From: Peptostreptococcus faecalis
GTDB taxonomy: Bacteria; Bacillota; Clostridia; Peptostreptococcales; Peptostreptococcaceae
Direction of reading: 5' to 3'
Length of the DNA stretch: 64,000 nucleotides
Assembly: GCF_900240845.1 (NCBI RefSeq)
Contig: NZ_OERU01000002.1
Location: forward strand, 66,937 to 130,936
Program-made: the position numbers and the translations under genes
Part shown: positions 17,634-26,402 of the stretch, one piece after another
Position numbering within the stretch: position 1 is the stretch's first letter
Layout: each line of letters begins with the position of its first letter
Notes under the pieces: model-generated
The model's database searches: none
What the model saw: only the letters and a program-made list of their open reading frames with translations
What the model was told of the DNA's origin: nothing

Positions 17634-18155
17634 ATGAAAGCTCAAGCTTTAAAAACAAGAAAAATCGGAACAAAAGACATAGTGATATGTGGTATATTGA
17701 TGGCACTTACTACAGTAATGACAATTGTAGTTCAGATCCCTGTAGTAGGATCTCATGGATATGTTAATATGGGTGATACAGTAGTCTTATTCTCTGCTAT
17801 GTATCTAGGTAGAAAAAATAGTGCAATTATAGGAGGATTTGGATCCGCACTTGCAGATATATTGACTGGATATGGAGCATTTGCACCTCTTACTTTTATA
17901 ACAAAGGGATTAGAGGGTTTTATATGCGGACTAATTTCTGAAAAGTTTCCAACTAAAGTCGGACGTATTCTATCTTCTGTAATAGGAGGAGCTATAATGG
18001 TTTCTGGATATTTTATCGGAGAAATTTTTATGTATGGTATTAAATCATCTATGGCTGCAGTGCCTGCAAATTCTATTCAGGCAATATTTGCAATCGTCAC
18101 TTCACTTTTAATATATTCAAGTGTAAAAAAAGGATTAGGAAAACCTAATAAATAG
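17634..18155 (+). CDS. ECF transporter S component (substrate-binding membrane subunit)
   Basis: Membrane protein that captures a vitamin-like substrate and docks on a shared energy-coupling module. No A, A' or T gene is nearby, so it is probably a group II solitary S component. The 173-residue protein has about five to six hydrophobic helices and the diagnostic segments HGYVNMGDTVVLFSAMYLG near residue 42 and GSALADILTGYGAFAPLTF near residue 75. ATG at 17634 follows TTTGGAGG; the longer frame from TTG 17622 includes that site. The substrate is not readable from sequence. Confidence 0.85.
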   Translation: MKAQALKTRKIGTKDIVICGILMALTTVMTIVVQIPVVGSHGYVNMGDTVVLFSAMYLGRKNSAIIGGFGSALADILTGYGAFAPLTFITKGLEGFICGLISEKFPTKVGRILSSVIGGAIMVSGYFIGEIFMYGIKSSMAAVPANSIQAIFAIVTSLLIYSSVKKGLGKPNK

Positions 18156-18223
18156 TGAATTTTCTGTTAATATCTTTTATAATATAATTAAGAGAGTGTA
18201 TTTTATTTTTAGGAGGTAATGCT

Positions 18224-18502
18224 ATGGATTTTATTTATGAAGAGAATAGAATTTATTTAAATGATGAAAACGGAGACACTATTGCAGAAATAGATTTTCC
18301 TAAAGTAGGTGAAAACCATGTTGACTTAAATCATACTTACGTATCCCCAGTTCTAAGAGGACAAGGAGTTGCTGAAAAACTCTTATTAAGCGCAATTGAT
18401 GTAATAAAATCAAAAAATTGGAAGGCCTATACTAGCTGTAGCTATGTAGACGGTTGGGCAGAATCTCACCCAGAAAAAACAGATATTTTTATAAGAGATT
18501 AA
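18224..18502 (+). CDS. GNAT-like N-acetyltransferase, short form
   Basis: The 92-residue protein belongs to the short Gcn5-related domain typified by YidJ/YjdJ-like proteins. HTYVSPVLRGQGVAEKLLLS (about residues 41-60) is the acetyl-CoA pyrophosphate-binding motif. It is followed by Y-x-C-S-YVDGWAESHPE near the C-terminus, a usual ending for this group. AGGAGG precedes the ATG. Substrate unknown. Confidence 0.85.
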   Translation: MDFIYEENRIYLNDENGDTIAEIDFPKVGENHVDLNHTYVSPVLRGQGVAEKLLLSAIDVIKSKNWKAYTSCSYVDGWAESHPEKTDIFIRD

Positions 18503-18509
18503 GAACATA

Positions 18510-18555
18510 AATAAACAAAGCCGGAGAATATAACTCTCCGGCGTTGTTTATTTTA
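18510..18555 (+). terminator. Intrinsic terminator
   Basis: GCCGGAGA and TCTCCGGC pair (18520-18542), extended by flanking AAACAA/TTGTTT, and are followed by T-rich sequence. Confidence 0.85.
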
Positions 18556-18577
18556 CTTAATTTGTATATTTTTATAT

Positions 18578-18655
18578 TCATACATTTTAATTTATATTTT
18601 TTATTTCTGCATTTTAATTTATATACTTTTTATTTATATATTTTAATCTATTCTA
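18578..18655. repeat. Imperfect AT-rich tandem repeat
   Basis: A unit of about 29 bases resembling CATTTTAATTTATATTTTTT occurs about three times with drift. It lies between two converging units and no function is evident. Confidence 0.5.
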
Positions 18656-18658
18656 TTT

Positions 18659-18988
18659 TTATATTCTTTTGAAATACGCATATTCTTTATACTTACTTAT
18701 TCTAATAGTGCTATCTTTATAGTATGTTTCAAAATTTGAAAAAGCAGAAAATAAATCTATATCTCTAAGTATGTGTACAGTCATATTGTAGTTTGAATAA
18801 GTAATTCTAAGTAAAATAGCTCTCACTTTTGGAAACTGTATTCTAGAACTAAATAATTTAGAAGATTCATCTATTATATTTAATGTCTTATCTCCCAAGT
18901 CAACAAATATATCCACGCTTTCATCATCTCTATTTATTACTCTATACTCAAAATCACATTCAAGATTTAAGTTTAATATTTCTTCCAT
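18659..18988 (-). CDS. Hypothetical protein
   Basis: I do not recognise a family for this 109-residue protein. It has no membrane segment or signal peptide, and alternates hydrophobic and charged residues as in an alpha/beta fold. ATG at 18988 is preferred because GGAGGTG lies 7 bases upstream inside the longer frame from 19003. It stands alone, with no operon partner. Confidence 0.65.
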   Translation of the reverse strand: MEEILNLNLECDFEYRVINRDDESVDIFVDLGDKTLNIIDESSKLFSSRIQFPKVRAILLRITYSNYNMTVHILRDIDLFSAFSNFETYYKDSTIRISKYKEYAYFKRI

Positions 18989-19137
18989 ACATATCACCTC
19001 CATCTAAAATAAAGAACTATATATATTATTCTATATCATAATCATCCATTATTCTATAATTAAAGCAAGATCTTTATAGTAATTACTTTTTAATATTTTT
19101 AGGTGTCGCACTTAATTATACAATTCATCATATAAAA

Positions 19138-19178
19138 AAGATAGATATCTGTTTTTTAAATTATCAAATATCTATCTT
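19138..19178 (-). terminator. Intrinsic terminator after the Nudix gene
   Basis: On the minus strand AAGATAGATAT pairs perfectly with ATATCTATCTT around a 19-base loop and is followed by TTTTT. Confidence 0.75.
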
Positions 19179-19211
19179 AAAATATTATTTTATTAACTAT
19201 TTTTTCAATTG

Positions 19212-19970
19212 CTAAAACACATTTATTACTGCTACTTCATAAGGGTGTTCTTTTTTTACTATATAATAGGCTAACTCTTTAAACTCTTTTCTTACTCTAA
19301 ATTTCATTAGAATTTCAGGTGAAACACTTTTTTGTCCTACTTCTCCATCAAATGGATTTGCACCTTCAAGGCTTGTCCAGTGACCTATTACTTCGCAAGT
19401 TGAATATGCAGATCCATAAAATCCTTGATCTAATAAGTTGTATTTGCCTAAACCTTTTACTATATTTTCTACGTATTCTTCTGGTACGAACACTTCAAAT
19501 CTAGCAAATTCACCTTCTTCATACTCTATTTTATAATTCATCAAATCATCGTAATTATAATCTAACGTTAAATAAAAGAAAGGGGAATCTTTTTTAATTA
19601 GGTCTAAAAATATCTTATCGCCTTCCCAAAGGTTTAACTTGAAAACTTCTTCCTTTTCTATCCATTTCAAGTCGCCCTCTTCACATGGCTTCATTTCTCC
19701 TGTAAATTCGGAACAAGTATATAAATACATATGTTCAGATGGATTGTCATTGTAGTTAAATACTATAATCCCCTTAAAATTACATTTTTCTGCTTTATAT
19801 CCTGTTTCTTCATGTATTTCTCTCAAAATACATTCCATAGGAGTTTCACCTTTTTCTAATTTACCGCCTACGCCTATCCACTTACCTTTATTTATATCTT
19901 TTTCTTTTTTATTTCTATGTAACATTAAATATTGTTCATTTTTTTCCATATAACACAATGTTGTAATCAT
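19212..19970 (-). CDS. Nudix hydrolase fused to a NIF3/CutA-like domain
   Basis: Residues 1-130 are a MutT-type Nudix domain with a complete Nudix box, GKLEKGETPMECILREIHEE then TGY (residues ~37-59), predicted to hydrolyse nucleoside diphosphate derivatives such as oxidised dGTP. Residues ~150-252 (RFEVFVPEEYVENIVKGLG, GSAYSTCEVIGHW, TSLEGANPFDGEVG, then KKEHPYEVAVINV) resemble the CutA-like insert of the NIF3/YqfO family. AAGGAG lies 8 bases before the ATG. It is 12 bases downstream of the CDF transporter gene and likely cotranscribed. The role of the second domain is unknown. Confidence 0.85.
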   Translation of the reverse strand: MITTLCYMEKNEQYLMLHRNKKEKDINKGKWIGVGGKLEKGETPMECILREIHEETGYKAEKCNFKGIIVFNYNDNPSEHMYLYTCSEFTGEMKPCEEGDLKWIEKEEVFKLNLWEGDKIFLDLIKKDSPFFYLTLDYNYDDLMNYKIEYEEGEFARFEVFVPEEYVENIVKGLGKYNLLDQGFYGSAYSTCEVIGHWTSLEGANPFDGEVGQKSVSPEILMKFRVRKEFKELAYYIVKKEHPYEVAVINVF

Positions 19971-19982
19971 AATGAAGTCTCC

Positions 19983-20894
19983 TTAATTATTATAGTTACT
20001 TACAGGATTCACATGTACCATACAGTGTTTACATTCTGGAAATTCTTTTTCTACAGCATCATGAACATTTTGAGCAATTTGATGAGATTTTTTTAAAGTT
20101 ATAGTCTCATCTGCTTCTATTTCAATATCTACATACATTTTCATTCCAAACTCTCTAGTTTTCAGTGTATCTATTCCTATTACACCTTCTTGATTCATTA
20201 CTATCTCTTTTAACCTTGCTTCTACTTCTTCACCACTAGTATGGTCGATCATTTTTTTTATACCCTGCATAAATATATCATACCCTACTTTTAAAATAAG
20301 TAAAGCTATTAATACACTCGCAATTGGATCGAATATAGGATATCCTAACCTTGCAAAAGCTATCCCTATCAAAGATCCTACCGATGATATAGCATCTGAT
20401 CTGTGATGCCAAGCATCCGCCATAAAAGCTTGTGAATTCAATTTTTTTGCATAATACCTCGTATACCAAAACATCAGCTCTTTACTTACTATAGATACAA
20501 TTGCGGCTATTAATGCCAATCTTCCAGGAACTTCAGTAGTAATTTTTCCACTATTTATTATTTTTTCTATTCCTGAATATCCAATACCTATACCCGTAAT
20601 AATTAAAATCATTGCTAGAATAATTGATGCTACACTCTCTAATCTGTCATGCCCATATGGATGTTCTTTGTCAGGCTCTTTCTTTGACATTTTCACGCCG
20701 ATAAAAGCTATTAAAGTAGCAAATACATCTGATAGTGAATGTATAGCATCTGAAATCATCGCACCTGAGTGTGCAAATATTCCTGCAAACAATTTAAATG
20801 CAGTCAAAACTATATTCCCAAAAATTCCTACCGTAGAAACTTTATTGATCATTGCCATTTCATTATATTCTTGAAAATTAACTTTTTTATCCAC
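19983..20894 (-). CDS. Cation diffusion facilitator (CDF) transporter
   Basis: Proton-coupled efflux of divalent metals (Zn, Fe, Mn or Co) across the membrane. The protein has about six helices. Metal-site motifs are SGAMISDAIHSLSDVFATL near residue 45, HPYGHDRLES near residue 75 and FMADAWHHRSDAISSVG near residue 150. A C-terminal cytoplasmic dimerisation domain ends HKCMVHVNP-like (CKHCMVHVNP). GTG at 20894 (303 aa) follows GGGGGTG by 6 bases and fits the family better than the longer frame from 20939. Confidence 0.9.
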   Translation of the reverse strand: MDKKVNFQEYNEMAMINKVSTVGIFGNIVLTAFKLFAGIFAHSGAMISDAIHSLSDVFATLIAFIGVKMSKKEPDKEHPYGHDRLESVASIILAMILIITGIGIGYSGIEKIINSGKITTEVPGRLALIAAIVSIVSKELMFWYTRYYAKKLNSQAFMADAWHHRSDAISSVGSLIGIAFARLGYPIFDPIASVLIALLILKVGYDIFMQGIKKMIDHTSGEEVEARLKEIVMNQEGVIGIDTLKTREFGMKMYVDIEIEADETITLKKSHQIAQNVHDAVEKEFPECKHCMVHVNPVSNYNN

Positions 20895-21152
20895 TATAGT
20901 CACCCCCAAAAGTTGATAAACTATTAAGTTATAAATCATATATCCTAATGCTTATTCTTCTCAATTTAACACATTATCAATTGATTGTCAAATAAAAAAG
21001 AGGTATGTAAATAGCTTTTTAACAGACGTGTATTAGTTCAAAAATATTGTAATACATTTTACTTAGTCAAGATTGTAACTAGAAAAATAACACTTGAATT
21101 AGCATATACTAAAACTAAAACATATTTCTACATATAAGCAAATCATACACTT

Positions 21153-21938
21153 TTACAGTATATTGTATTTTTTAAGTGCATGTTCTATTCCATGGTTGTC
21201 TACGTCAAGAGTAACAAAATCTGCACTTTCCTTTACATCATCTCCTGCATTTCCCATCGCAACACCTATTTTTGCAAATTCAAGCATTTCAATATCATTT
21301 CCTCCATCACCAAATGCCATTGATTCTTCTTGGTCAATATTTATATGCTCTAACACCTTTTTTATTCCTACAGACTTACCTCCATTAAAAGGAATTATAT
21401 CAGCAAAAAGTGGGTTCCATCTAACCGCTCTACAATTCGGAAGATGCTTGAAAAATTCCTCTTCTTCTTCATCTTTTATATATGCACACAACTGATATGT
21501 ATCATTTTCTTTAACTCTTCTCAAATCTTCTGGCTTTGATGTTGGAGCTGTAGATCCAAGCAATGCCCTTAACTCTTCTACCCTTTTGTTTACAAAATTA
21601 ATATACATATGATCGTATTCAACAAACTCACATGAAATTTTTTGATCTTCCATGTATGGAATTACTTTTTCTATATCATTTTCATCTATACGCATCTTGT
21701 GTATCACTTCGTCGCCTACAATACAATACTGTCCGTTTACCATTACATATCCATCGAATTCAAATTCTACTAAATCTTTAATTGCAGGTAACCACATAGG
21801 AGATCTCCCTGTAGCTAAAAATAATTTCACTCCATTCTCTCTTAGTTTAGATAGAGCGTTTTTTGTGCTCTGCGGAACAGTGTGTGAATTAAAGCTGACT
21901 AATGTACCGTCTATATCAAAAAATATTGCTTTTATCAT
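21153..21938 (-). CDS. Cof-type HAD superfamily phosphatase
   Basis: Cytoplasmic sugar-phosphate or cofactor phosphatase of HAD subclass IIB. The 261-residue protein has motif I FFDIDGTLVSF (residues 6-16, nucleophile Asp8), motif II LATGRSP near residue 40, Lys in GGKSVGIKKVLEH near residue 190, and the motif IV region FGDGGNDIEMLEFAKIGVAM near residue 213. Length is normal. The substrate cannot be deduced. Confidence 0.9.
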   Translation of the reverse strand: MIKAIFFDIDGTLVSFNSHTVPQSTKNALSKLRENGVKLFLATGRSPMWLPAIKDLVEFEFDGYVMVNGQYCIVGDEVIHKMRIDENDIEKVIPYMEDQKISCEFVEYDHMYINFVNKRVEELRALLGSTAPTSKPEDLRRVKENDTYQLCAYIKDEEEEEFFKHLPNCRAVRWNPLFADIIPFNGGKSVGIKKVLEHINIDQEESMAFGDGGNDIEMLEFAKIGVAMGNAGDDVKESADFVTLDVDNHGIEHALKKYNIL

Positions 21939-22156
21939 ATATTATCCTCCATAATATTTACGTGATTTTGTTAAACCTCTTGATTTTCAAAATCTATCAT
22001 TATTTTTACCTTGATATTATATTCTATAAACACAAAAAAATCAAAATAATGTTATGCAAGCTAATTTTATATTATTCTTTATTTTTTAATATATAACTTA
22101 TTTTTTTGGAGTGTTTTTTAAAAAAATTAATTTTTACTACACTTAAAATTTATTAA

Positions 22157-22185
22157 TTGATTATTTCTTAATTTTCAGTTATAAT
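22157..22185 (+). promoter_or_regulatory. Promoter of the opine-dehydrogenase-like gene
   Basis: TTGATT and TATAAT are separated by 17 bases, about 50 bases upstream of the ATG. Confidence 0.6.
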
Positions 22186-22235
22186 ACTAATGTTATCATT
22201 TAAAAATATTATACAAACAAAGAAAGGAGATTTCT

Positions 22236-23333
22236 ATGAAAAAAGTTAAAAACGTGACAATTATAGCAGCCGGAAATGGCGGAATCACAGCTGCTGCAGA
22301 TTTAAAAGACCGAGGATTTGATGTCATATTATATGACTTGCCAGAAAAATCCCACAAACTAGAAACTATTATTGAAAATAATGGTATTCTACTTAGATAC
22401 AATGGAGAAGAAAAATTTGTAAGTGGTGTAGAATGTAGTACCGACATAGATCACGCCGTAAGAAATGCTGATATAATCATGTTCACTATACCTGGCCTTT
22501 TAGTTGAAAAATATGCAGAAGTTGTAGCTCCTGCCGTATCAGAAGATCAACTAATCTACTTTAATAATGCCGCATCAATGTCTGGCATAAGATTTAAAAA
22601 CAAGGCTAAGGAAATGAATATTAATCACGACTTTTTTATAGCTGAATCTAACTCTCTTACATATGCTACAAGAGCAGATGCAAAAAAGGGACATGTTGAT
22701 TTATCTCTAAAAGTTAAAGAAACTTTAATTGCTGCCCTTCCAAAAGAAAAGACAAATACAGCATATGAACTAGTATCACAAATATATGATGGAATAATAC
22801 CAGTTGAAGATATATGGAGAATAACTCTAGAAAATGCAAATCCTGAAGTTCATCCAGGTCCATGCCTACTAAATGCTGTTAGAATCGAAAATCATGGTGA
22901 TCAATTCTCATTATACAGAGATGGATTTAGTAAAAACTCTTCTAACCTATTAAAGGCAATCGCAAAAGAAAGAAGAGCTATAGCCTCAGCATTTGGATAT
23001 AAATTAGAAGACATTATAGAAAGCAGAATAAACAGAGGGTATTTTGCAGACGACAAAAAAGATATCCACCTAATGTTTAGAGAAAGTCCTGTTTTTTCAA
23101 ATATAGATGGTCCTTCTTCTATAAAATCAAGATATGTAGTAGAAGACATCGAAAACGGTCTAGTTCTTTGGTCAGATTTGGGAAGAGTTGCTGAAGTTCC
23201 AACTCCTGCAATTGATTCAGTTATAACACTTGGTTCTATAATTACAGAGTTAGATTTCAAAAAAATTGGATTGACTTTGAAAAAGCTAAAATTAGACCAT
23301 TTAAATCTTTCTGAACTAAAAAGTTTTGTTTAG
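22236..23333 (+). CDS. NAD/NADP octopine/nopaline (opine) dehydrogenase family protein
   Basis: Predicted NAD(P)H-dependent dehydrogenase joining or splitting an amino acid and an alpha-keto acid. The 365-residue protein has an N-terminal Rossmann fold with IIAAGNGGITAAADLKDRG (residues ~9-27). The C-terminal opine dehydrogenase domain has ENANPEVHPGPCLLNAVRIE near residue 192, whose His is the expected catalytic residue. AAAGGAG lies 6 bases before the ATG. Monocistronic. Whether it makes opines or acts on another N-substituted amino acid is not known. Confidence 0.85.
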   Translation: MKKVKNVTIIAAGNGGITAAADLKDRGFDVILYDLPEKSHKLETIIENNGILLRYNGEEKFVSGVECSTDIDHAVRNADIIMFTIPGLLVEKYAEVVAPAVSEDQLIYFNNAASMSGIRFKNKAKEMNINHDFFIAESNSLTYATRADAKKGHVDLSLKVKETLIAALPKEKTNTAYELVSQIYDGIIPVEDIWRITLENANPEVHPGPCLLNAVRIENHGDQFSLYRDGFSKNSSNLLKAIAKERRAIASAFGYKLEDIIESRINRGYFADDKKDIHLMFRESPVFSNIDGPSSIKSRYVVEDIENGLVLWSDLGRVAEVPTPAIDSVITLGSIITELDFKKIGLTLKKLKLDHLNLSELKSFV

Positions 23334-23363
23334 AATTTATAAATATATATTAATATTTAAAGT

Positions 23364-23392
23364 AACATCTCTCTATATGAGAGATGTTTTTT
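23364..23392 (+). terminator. Intrinsic terminator
   Basis: AACATCTCT and AGAGATGTT pair around a 7-base loop, followed by TTTTTT. Confidence 0.85.
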
Positions 23393-23408
23393 AATGATTT
23401 TTTGTTTA

Positions 23409-23474
23409 TATCAGAAAGTTTTCTAATACTTTTTCCATTTTTATCAGGAAGTATTTTAAAATACTTTTTCCATT
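23409..23474. repeat. 33-bp imperfect tandem repeat
   Basis: Two copies begin TATCAG(A/G)AAGT and end AATACTTTTTCCATTT (23409-23440 and 23442-23474). They lie just upstream of the MarR operator. Function unknown. Confidence 0.6.
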
Positions 23475-23501
23475 TATTTCAATAATTTTCCGACCTATTT
23501 T

Positions 23502-23554
23502 AGTTGACTTATCAACTTTTTTATACTATAATCATTTATTGTTGACATGACAAC
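23502..23554 (+). promoter_or_regulatory. Promoter with two MarR-type operators
   Basis: TTGACT (23504-23509) and TATAAT (23527-23532) are separated by 17 bases. One palindrome, AGTTGACTTATCAACT (23502-23517), covers the -35. A similar one, GTTGACATGACAAC (23541-23554), lies at the likely transcript start. The shared consensus GTTGACnTnnCAAC suggests autoregulation by the MarR protein encoded next. Confidence 0.7.
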
Positions 23555-23577
23555 TATTTTAAAGAAAGGTGAAGTTT

Positions 23578-24024
23578 ATGAAAAAAAATTCTGGAAGATT
23601 AGTGTCTTTTCTACATAGAAAATGTCAAATGTATAAAAACATTCATTTAAAAGAACTTAATATAACAGCTGCAGAGCAACCCTTTATGAGCGCTCTCTAT
23701 TCACAAGATGGAGTTTCACAAGAATATTTATCATCGTATTTGAGCATAGACAAAGCCTCTACCGCCAGAGTAATCGATTCTTTACTAAAAAAAGGATTTA
23801 TTATAAAAAAGAAAGATTTAGAAGATAAGAGAGTAAATCGAATATACCTTTCAGAAAAAGGTCTTTCAATCAAATCTGAGGTCAAGAGTATATTGAATGA
23901 TTGGGGTATGATACTGACGAATGATATGAGCGAAGAAGAAAAGGAAATAGCATACTCTTATTTAGAAAGAATGGTCAATAATATAGATACATATATAAAA
24001 GAAAAAAATAATATAAAGGAGTGA
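23578..24024 (+). CDS. MarR family transcriptional regulator
   Basis: Winged-helix repressor that probably controls its own operon with the MATE pump. The 148-residue protein has the wHTH core at residues ~30-100: DGVSQEYLSSYLSIDKASTA (recognition region), then VIDSLLKKGFI and the wing KKDLEDKRVNRIYLSEKG with the conserved D-x-R. ATG at 23578 follows AAAGGTGA; an in-frame GTG three codons upstream is less likely. It ends 4 bases before the MATE gene. Confidence 0.9.
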   Translation: MKKNSGRLVSFLHRKCQMYKNIHLKELNITAAEQPFMSALYSQDGVSQEYLSSYLSIDKASTARVIDSLLKKGFIIKKKDLEDKRVNRIYLSEKGLSIKSEVKSILNDWGMILTNDMSEEEKEIAYSYLERMVNNIDTYIKEKNNIKE

Positions 24025-24028
24025 TATA

Positions 24029-25408
24029 GTGAACAAAGAAATATCAGATGTAAAAATAAGCAATCCTCTTGGATACGAAAAAATTTCAAAACTACTTTAT
24101 CAATTTTCAATTCCATCGATTGTTGGAATGACAGCCAGTGCACTTTACAATGTTGTAGATAGAATTTTTATTGGAAATCATCCCAGTTTAGGTGCAAATG
24201 GTCTGGCAGCTATAACAATCTGTTTCCCTGCTATGATAATAATGATGTCTGTAGGTATTTTATTTGGGCAAGGTGGTGCAACTCTTTTTTCTATTAGTTT
24301 AGGAAAAGGAGACATGAAAAAAGCTGACAAAATCTTAGGAAATGCAACTACGTTAATGATTGCTATGAGCATTATCATAACACTATTAGGTGAAATTTTC
24401 TTGAAGGACCTACTAATATTATTTGGTGCAACTTCAGAAATAATTCCTTTTGCAGAAAAATACATGAGAATAATTTTTCTTGGAACAATTTTTCAAGTTA
24501 TCGGTATGGGAATGAATAACTTTTTGAGAGCAGATGGAAGGCCACGTCTTTCCATGGTTGCGATGTTTATAGGAGCTGGGCTAAACTTCATACTAAATCC
24601 CTTGTTTATCTTTGGTTTCAATTGGGGAATGACCGGTGCAGCACTTGCTACAGTTGTATCTCAACTTGTTTCAATGATTTGGAGTATTTATAACTTTATA
24701 AAAAAAGACTCCACACACAGGATTACTTTTAAAAACATGAAATTTGATAGAAAGCTATCAGGAGAAATAACACTTCTAGGTATGCCAGGATTTTTATTAC
24801 AACTTGCAAATAGTGCCCTTAACTTTGTCTTAAACCATCTTATAATAAGTTATGGTGGAAGTATTGCAGTCTCAGGAATGGGAATAGTCAATAGTTTGCA
24901 AACACTGCTAATATTACCTATAATTGGTATTAACCAAGGCTTACAACCTATTGTAAGTTTTAACTATGGAGCTAAAAAATTTGCAAGAGTAAAAAAAGCA
25001 GCACAACTAGCTATAATCTCCGCTACAATAATAGCCATCATAGGTGCTATAATCATAAATACAATACCTAATGTATTAGTATCTATGTTTAACAGAGATC
25101 CAGAACTAATGAAATTCGGAACACATGCTTTAAAAACATGGATGATGTGTCTTCCTGTTGTCGGATTTCAGATTGTTGGGGCAAACTTCTTCCAGTCAAT
25201 CGGTATGCCTAAAAAAGCAATGTTACTTACTCTTTCAAGACAAATAATTATATTAATACCTTCAATAATCATTTTCTCAAAAATTTGGGGTATGAATGGG
25301 ATACTACACGCTGCGCCTTTCGCAGACTTCACAGCAGCTACTGTAACCTCAATCTGTTTCTTTAGTTTCATAAAGAAAATCGATAGTATAAATACACCAG
25401 AAATTTAA
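24029..25408 (+). CDS. MATE family multidrug efflux pump (MepA-like)
   Basis: Na+- or H+-coupled exporter of cationic drugs. The 459-residue protein has 12 predicted helices in two MATE halves: IPSIVGMTASALYNVVDRIFIG near residue 30, NNFLRADGRPRLSM near residue 165, GINQGLQPIVSFNYGAKKF near residue 300. The MarR-MATE operon resembles staphylococcal mepRA in layout. It starts with GTG after AAGGAG. Substrate range unknown. Confidence 0.9.
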   Translation: MNKEISDVKISNPLGYEKISKLLYQFSIPSIVGMTASALYNVVDRIFIGNHPSLGANGLAAITICFPAMIIMMSVGILFGQGGATLFSISLGKGDMKKADKILGNATTLMIAMSIIITLLGEIFLKDLLILFGATSEIIPFAEKYMRIIFLGTIFQVIGMGMNNFLRADGRPRLSMVAMFIGAGLNFILNPLFIFGFNWGMTGAALATVVSQLVSMIWSIYNFIKKDSTHRITFKNMKFDRKLSGEITLLGMPGFLLQLANSALNFVLNHLIISYGGSIAVSGMGIVNSLQTLLILPIIGINQGLQPIVSFNYGAKKFARVKKAAQLAIISATIIAIIGAIIINTIPNVLVSMFNRDPELMKFGTHALKTWMMCLPVVGFQIVGANFFQSIGMPKKAMLLTLSRQIIILIPSIIIFSKIWGMNGILHAAPFADFTAATVTSICFFSFIKKIDSINTPEI

Positions 25409-25476
25409 TTTTTCAAAAAGAAATAGTCTGCAATATTTAACTGTATTTTGATAGTATGCACATGAGTTTAATAAGC

Positions 25477-25510
25477 AAAAAGGTCAGATTTTAATTAATC
25501 TGACCTTTTT
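25477..25510 (+). terminator. Intrinsic terminator
   Basis: AAAAAGGTCAGATT and AATCTGACCTTTTT form a long stem with a 6-base loop and T-run. Confidence 0.9.
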
Positions 25511-25611
25511 ATTTAATTTGATAAATTTATTTCCTCGTGTATATTTATTTCCTCATATATATATCAATATACAAATTTATTTTCTTTTTATATTGTTGAT
25601 TTATTTATTCA

Positions 25612-25962
25612 CTAACCCACTATAAATTTCTTAACGTCTGGACCTACATATACTTCTCCATTCTCTAGCAAAAGTATTGGTCTTTTTACAAGCATCCCAT
25701 CTGAAGATAGCAATTCATATTTTTCATCATCACTCATCTCTGGCAACTTTTTTGAAAGTCCCATGTCTCTATAAATTTTACCATTTGTATTAAAAAACTT
25801 TTTTATTTCCAAACCAGATTTTTCTTTCCATATTCTCAGCTCTTCTTCTGTAGGATTGTCTACACTTATCTCTCTGTATTCATATGGAATGTTTTTTTCT
25901 TTCATTATTTTTTCTACACCCTTACAAGTCGTACATGATTTATAGCACAATAAAATATTCAT
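25612..25962 (-). CDS. ArsC/Spx family protein
   Basis: Thioredoxin-fold protein of the ArsC/Spx/YffB group. The 116-residue protein starts MNILLCYKSCTTCKGVEKIM, with a CTTC pair at residues 10-13 like the redox motif of Spx-type proteins. It has the conserved KRPILLLENGEVYVG cis-Pro region near residue 92. Arsenate reductase activity and Spx-like transcription roles cannot be separated by sequence alone; no ars genes are near. TTTGGAGG precedes the ATG. Confidence 0.85.
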   Translation of the reverse strand: MNILLCYKSCTTCKGVEKIMKEKNIPYEYREISVDNPTEEELRIWKEKSGLEIKKFFNTNGKIYRDMGLSKKLPEMSDDEKYELLSSDGMLVKRPILLLENGEVYVGPDVKKFIVG

Positions 25963-26402
25963 AATTTTACCTCCAAAAGTAATTTTTTATACGATATATC
26001 TATATTATACCCAATAAAAACGAATTAATTTGCATTTTTTCCATATGTTTTTCATTTTTTAATTTTTATTGTTCGTATTTTTTCTTTTTTCATCTAGTTT
26101 ATTTTCGAGTTTTGGGGTATAATATTCAGTATCGGAGTTTTAAAAATCAAATCTTTTTAAATAGAAATTTTTATTATATTTTAACGCGGTTTTTTTTGAA
26201 AATCAACTTAATTTTTTGCTAAAATTATGCTCTTTTCTTAATAAAAATCATGTTAAAATTATGTTTTTTTCTTTTTAAAAAACTCTATTGCATATTGTAT
26301 ACATGCATGATATAATGACTTTGGTAATGAAGGTAGTTATCAGTTAGTTATTTAATTTTACACTATACATTTATTTAATTTTATATTTTATGGAGGTACA
26401 AA
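25963..26402. other. pflB upstream region
   Basis: Very AT-rich, 440 bases without a gene. It carries two related stretches with AAAATTATG followed by a T-rich tract (about 26219 and 26253) and the pflB promoter near its 3' end. No riboswitch-like fold or clear Rex/FNR palindrome is seen. Confidence 0.6.
26288..26316 (+). promoter_or_regulatory. pflB promoter
   Basis: TTGCAT and TATAAT are separated by 17 bases, with a TG extended -10 (TGATATAAT). It leaves an untranslated leader of about 80 bases. Confidence 0.7.

Noticed and set aside
25963..26402. Rex or FNR operator upstream of pflB
   Set aside because: No TTGTTAAnnnnTTAACAA-like or TTGATnnnnATCAA-like palindrome was found; the AAAATTATG repeats do not match these factors.
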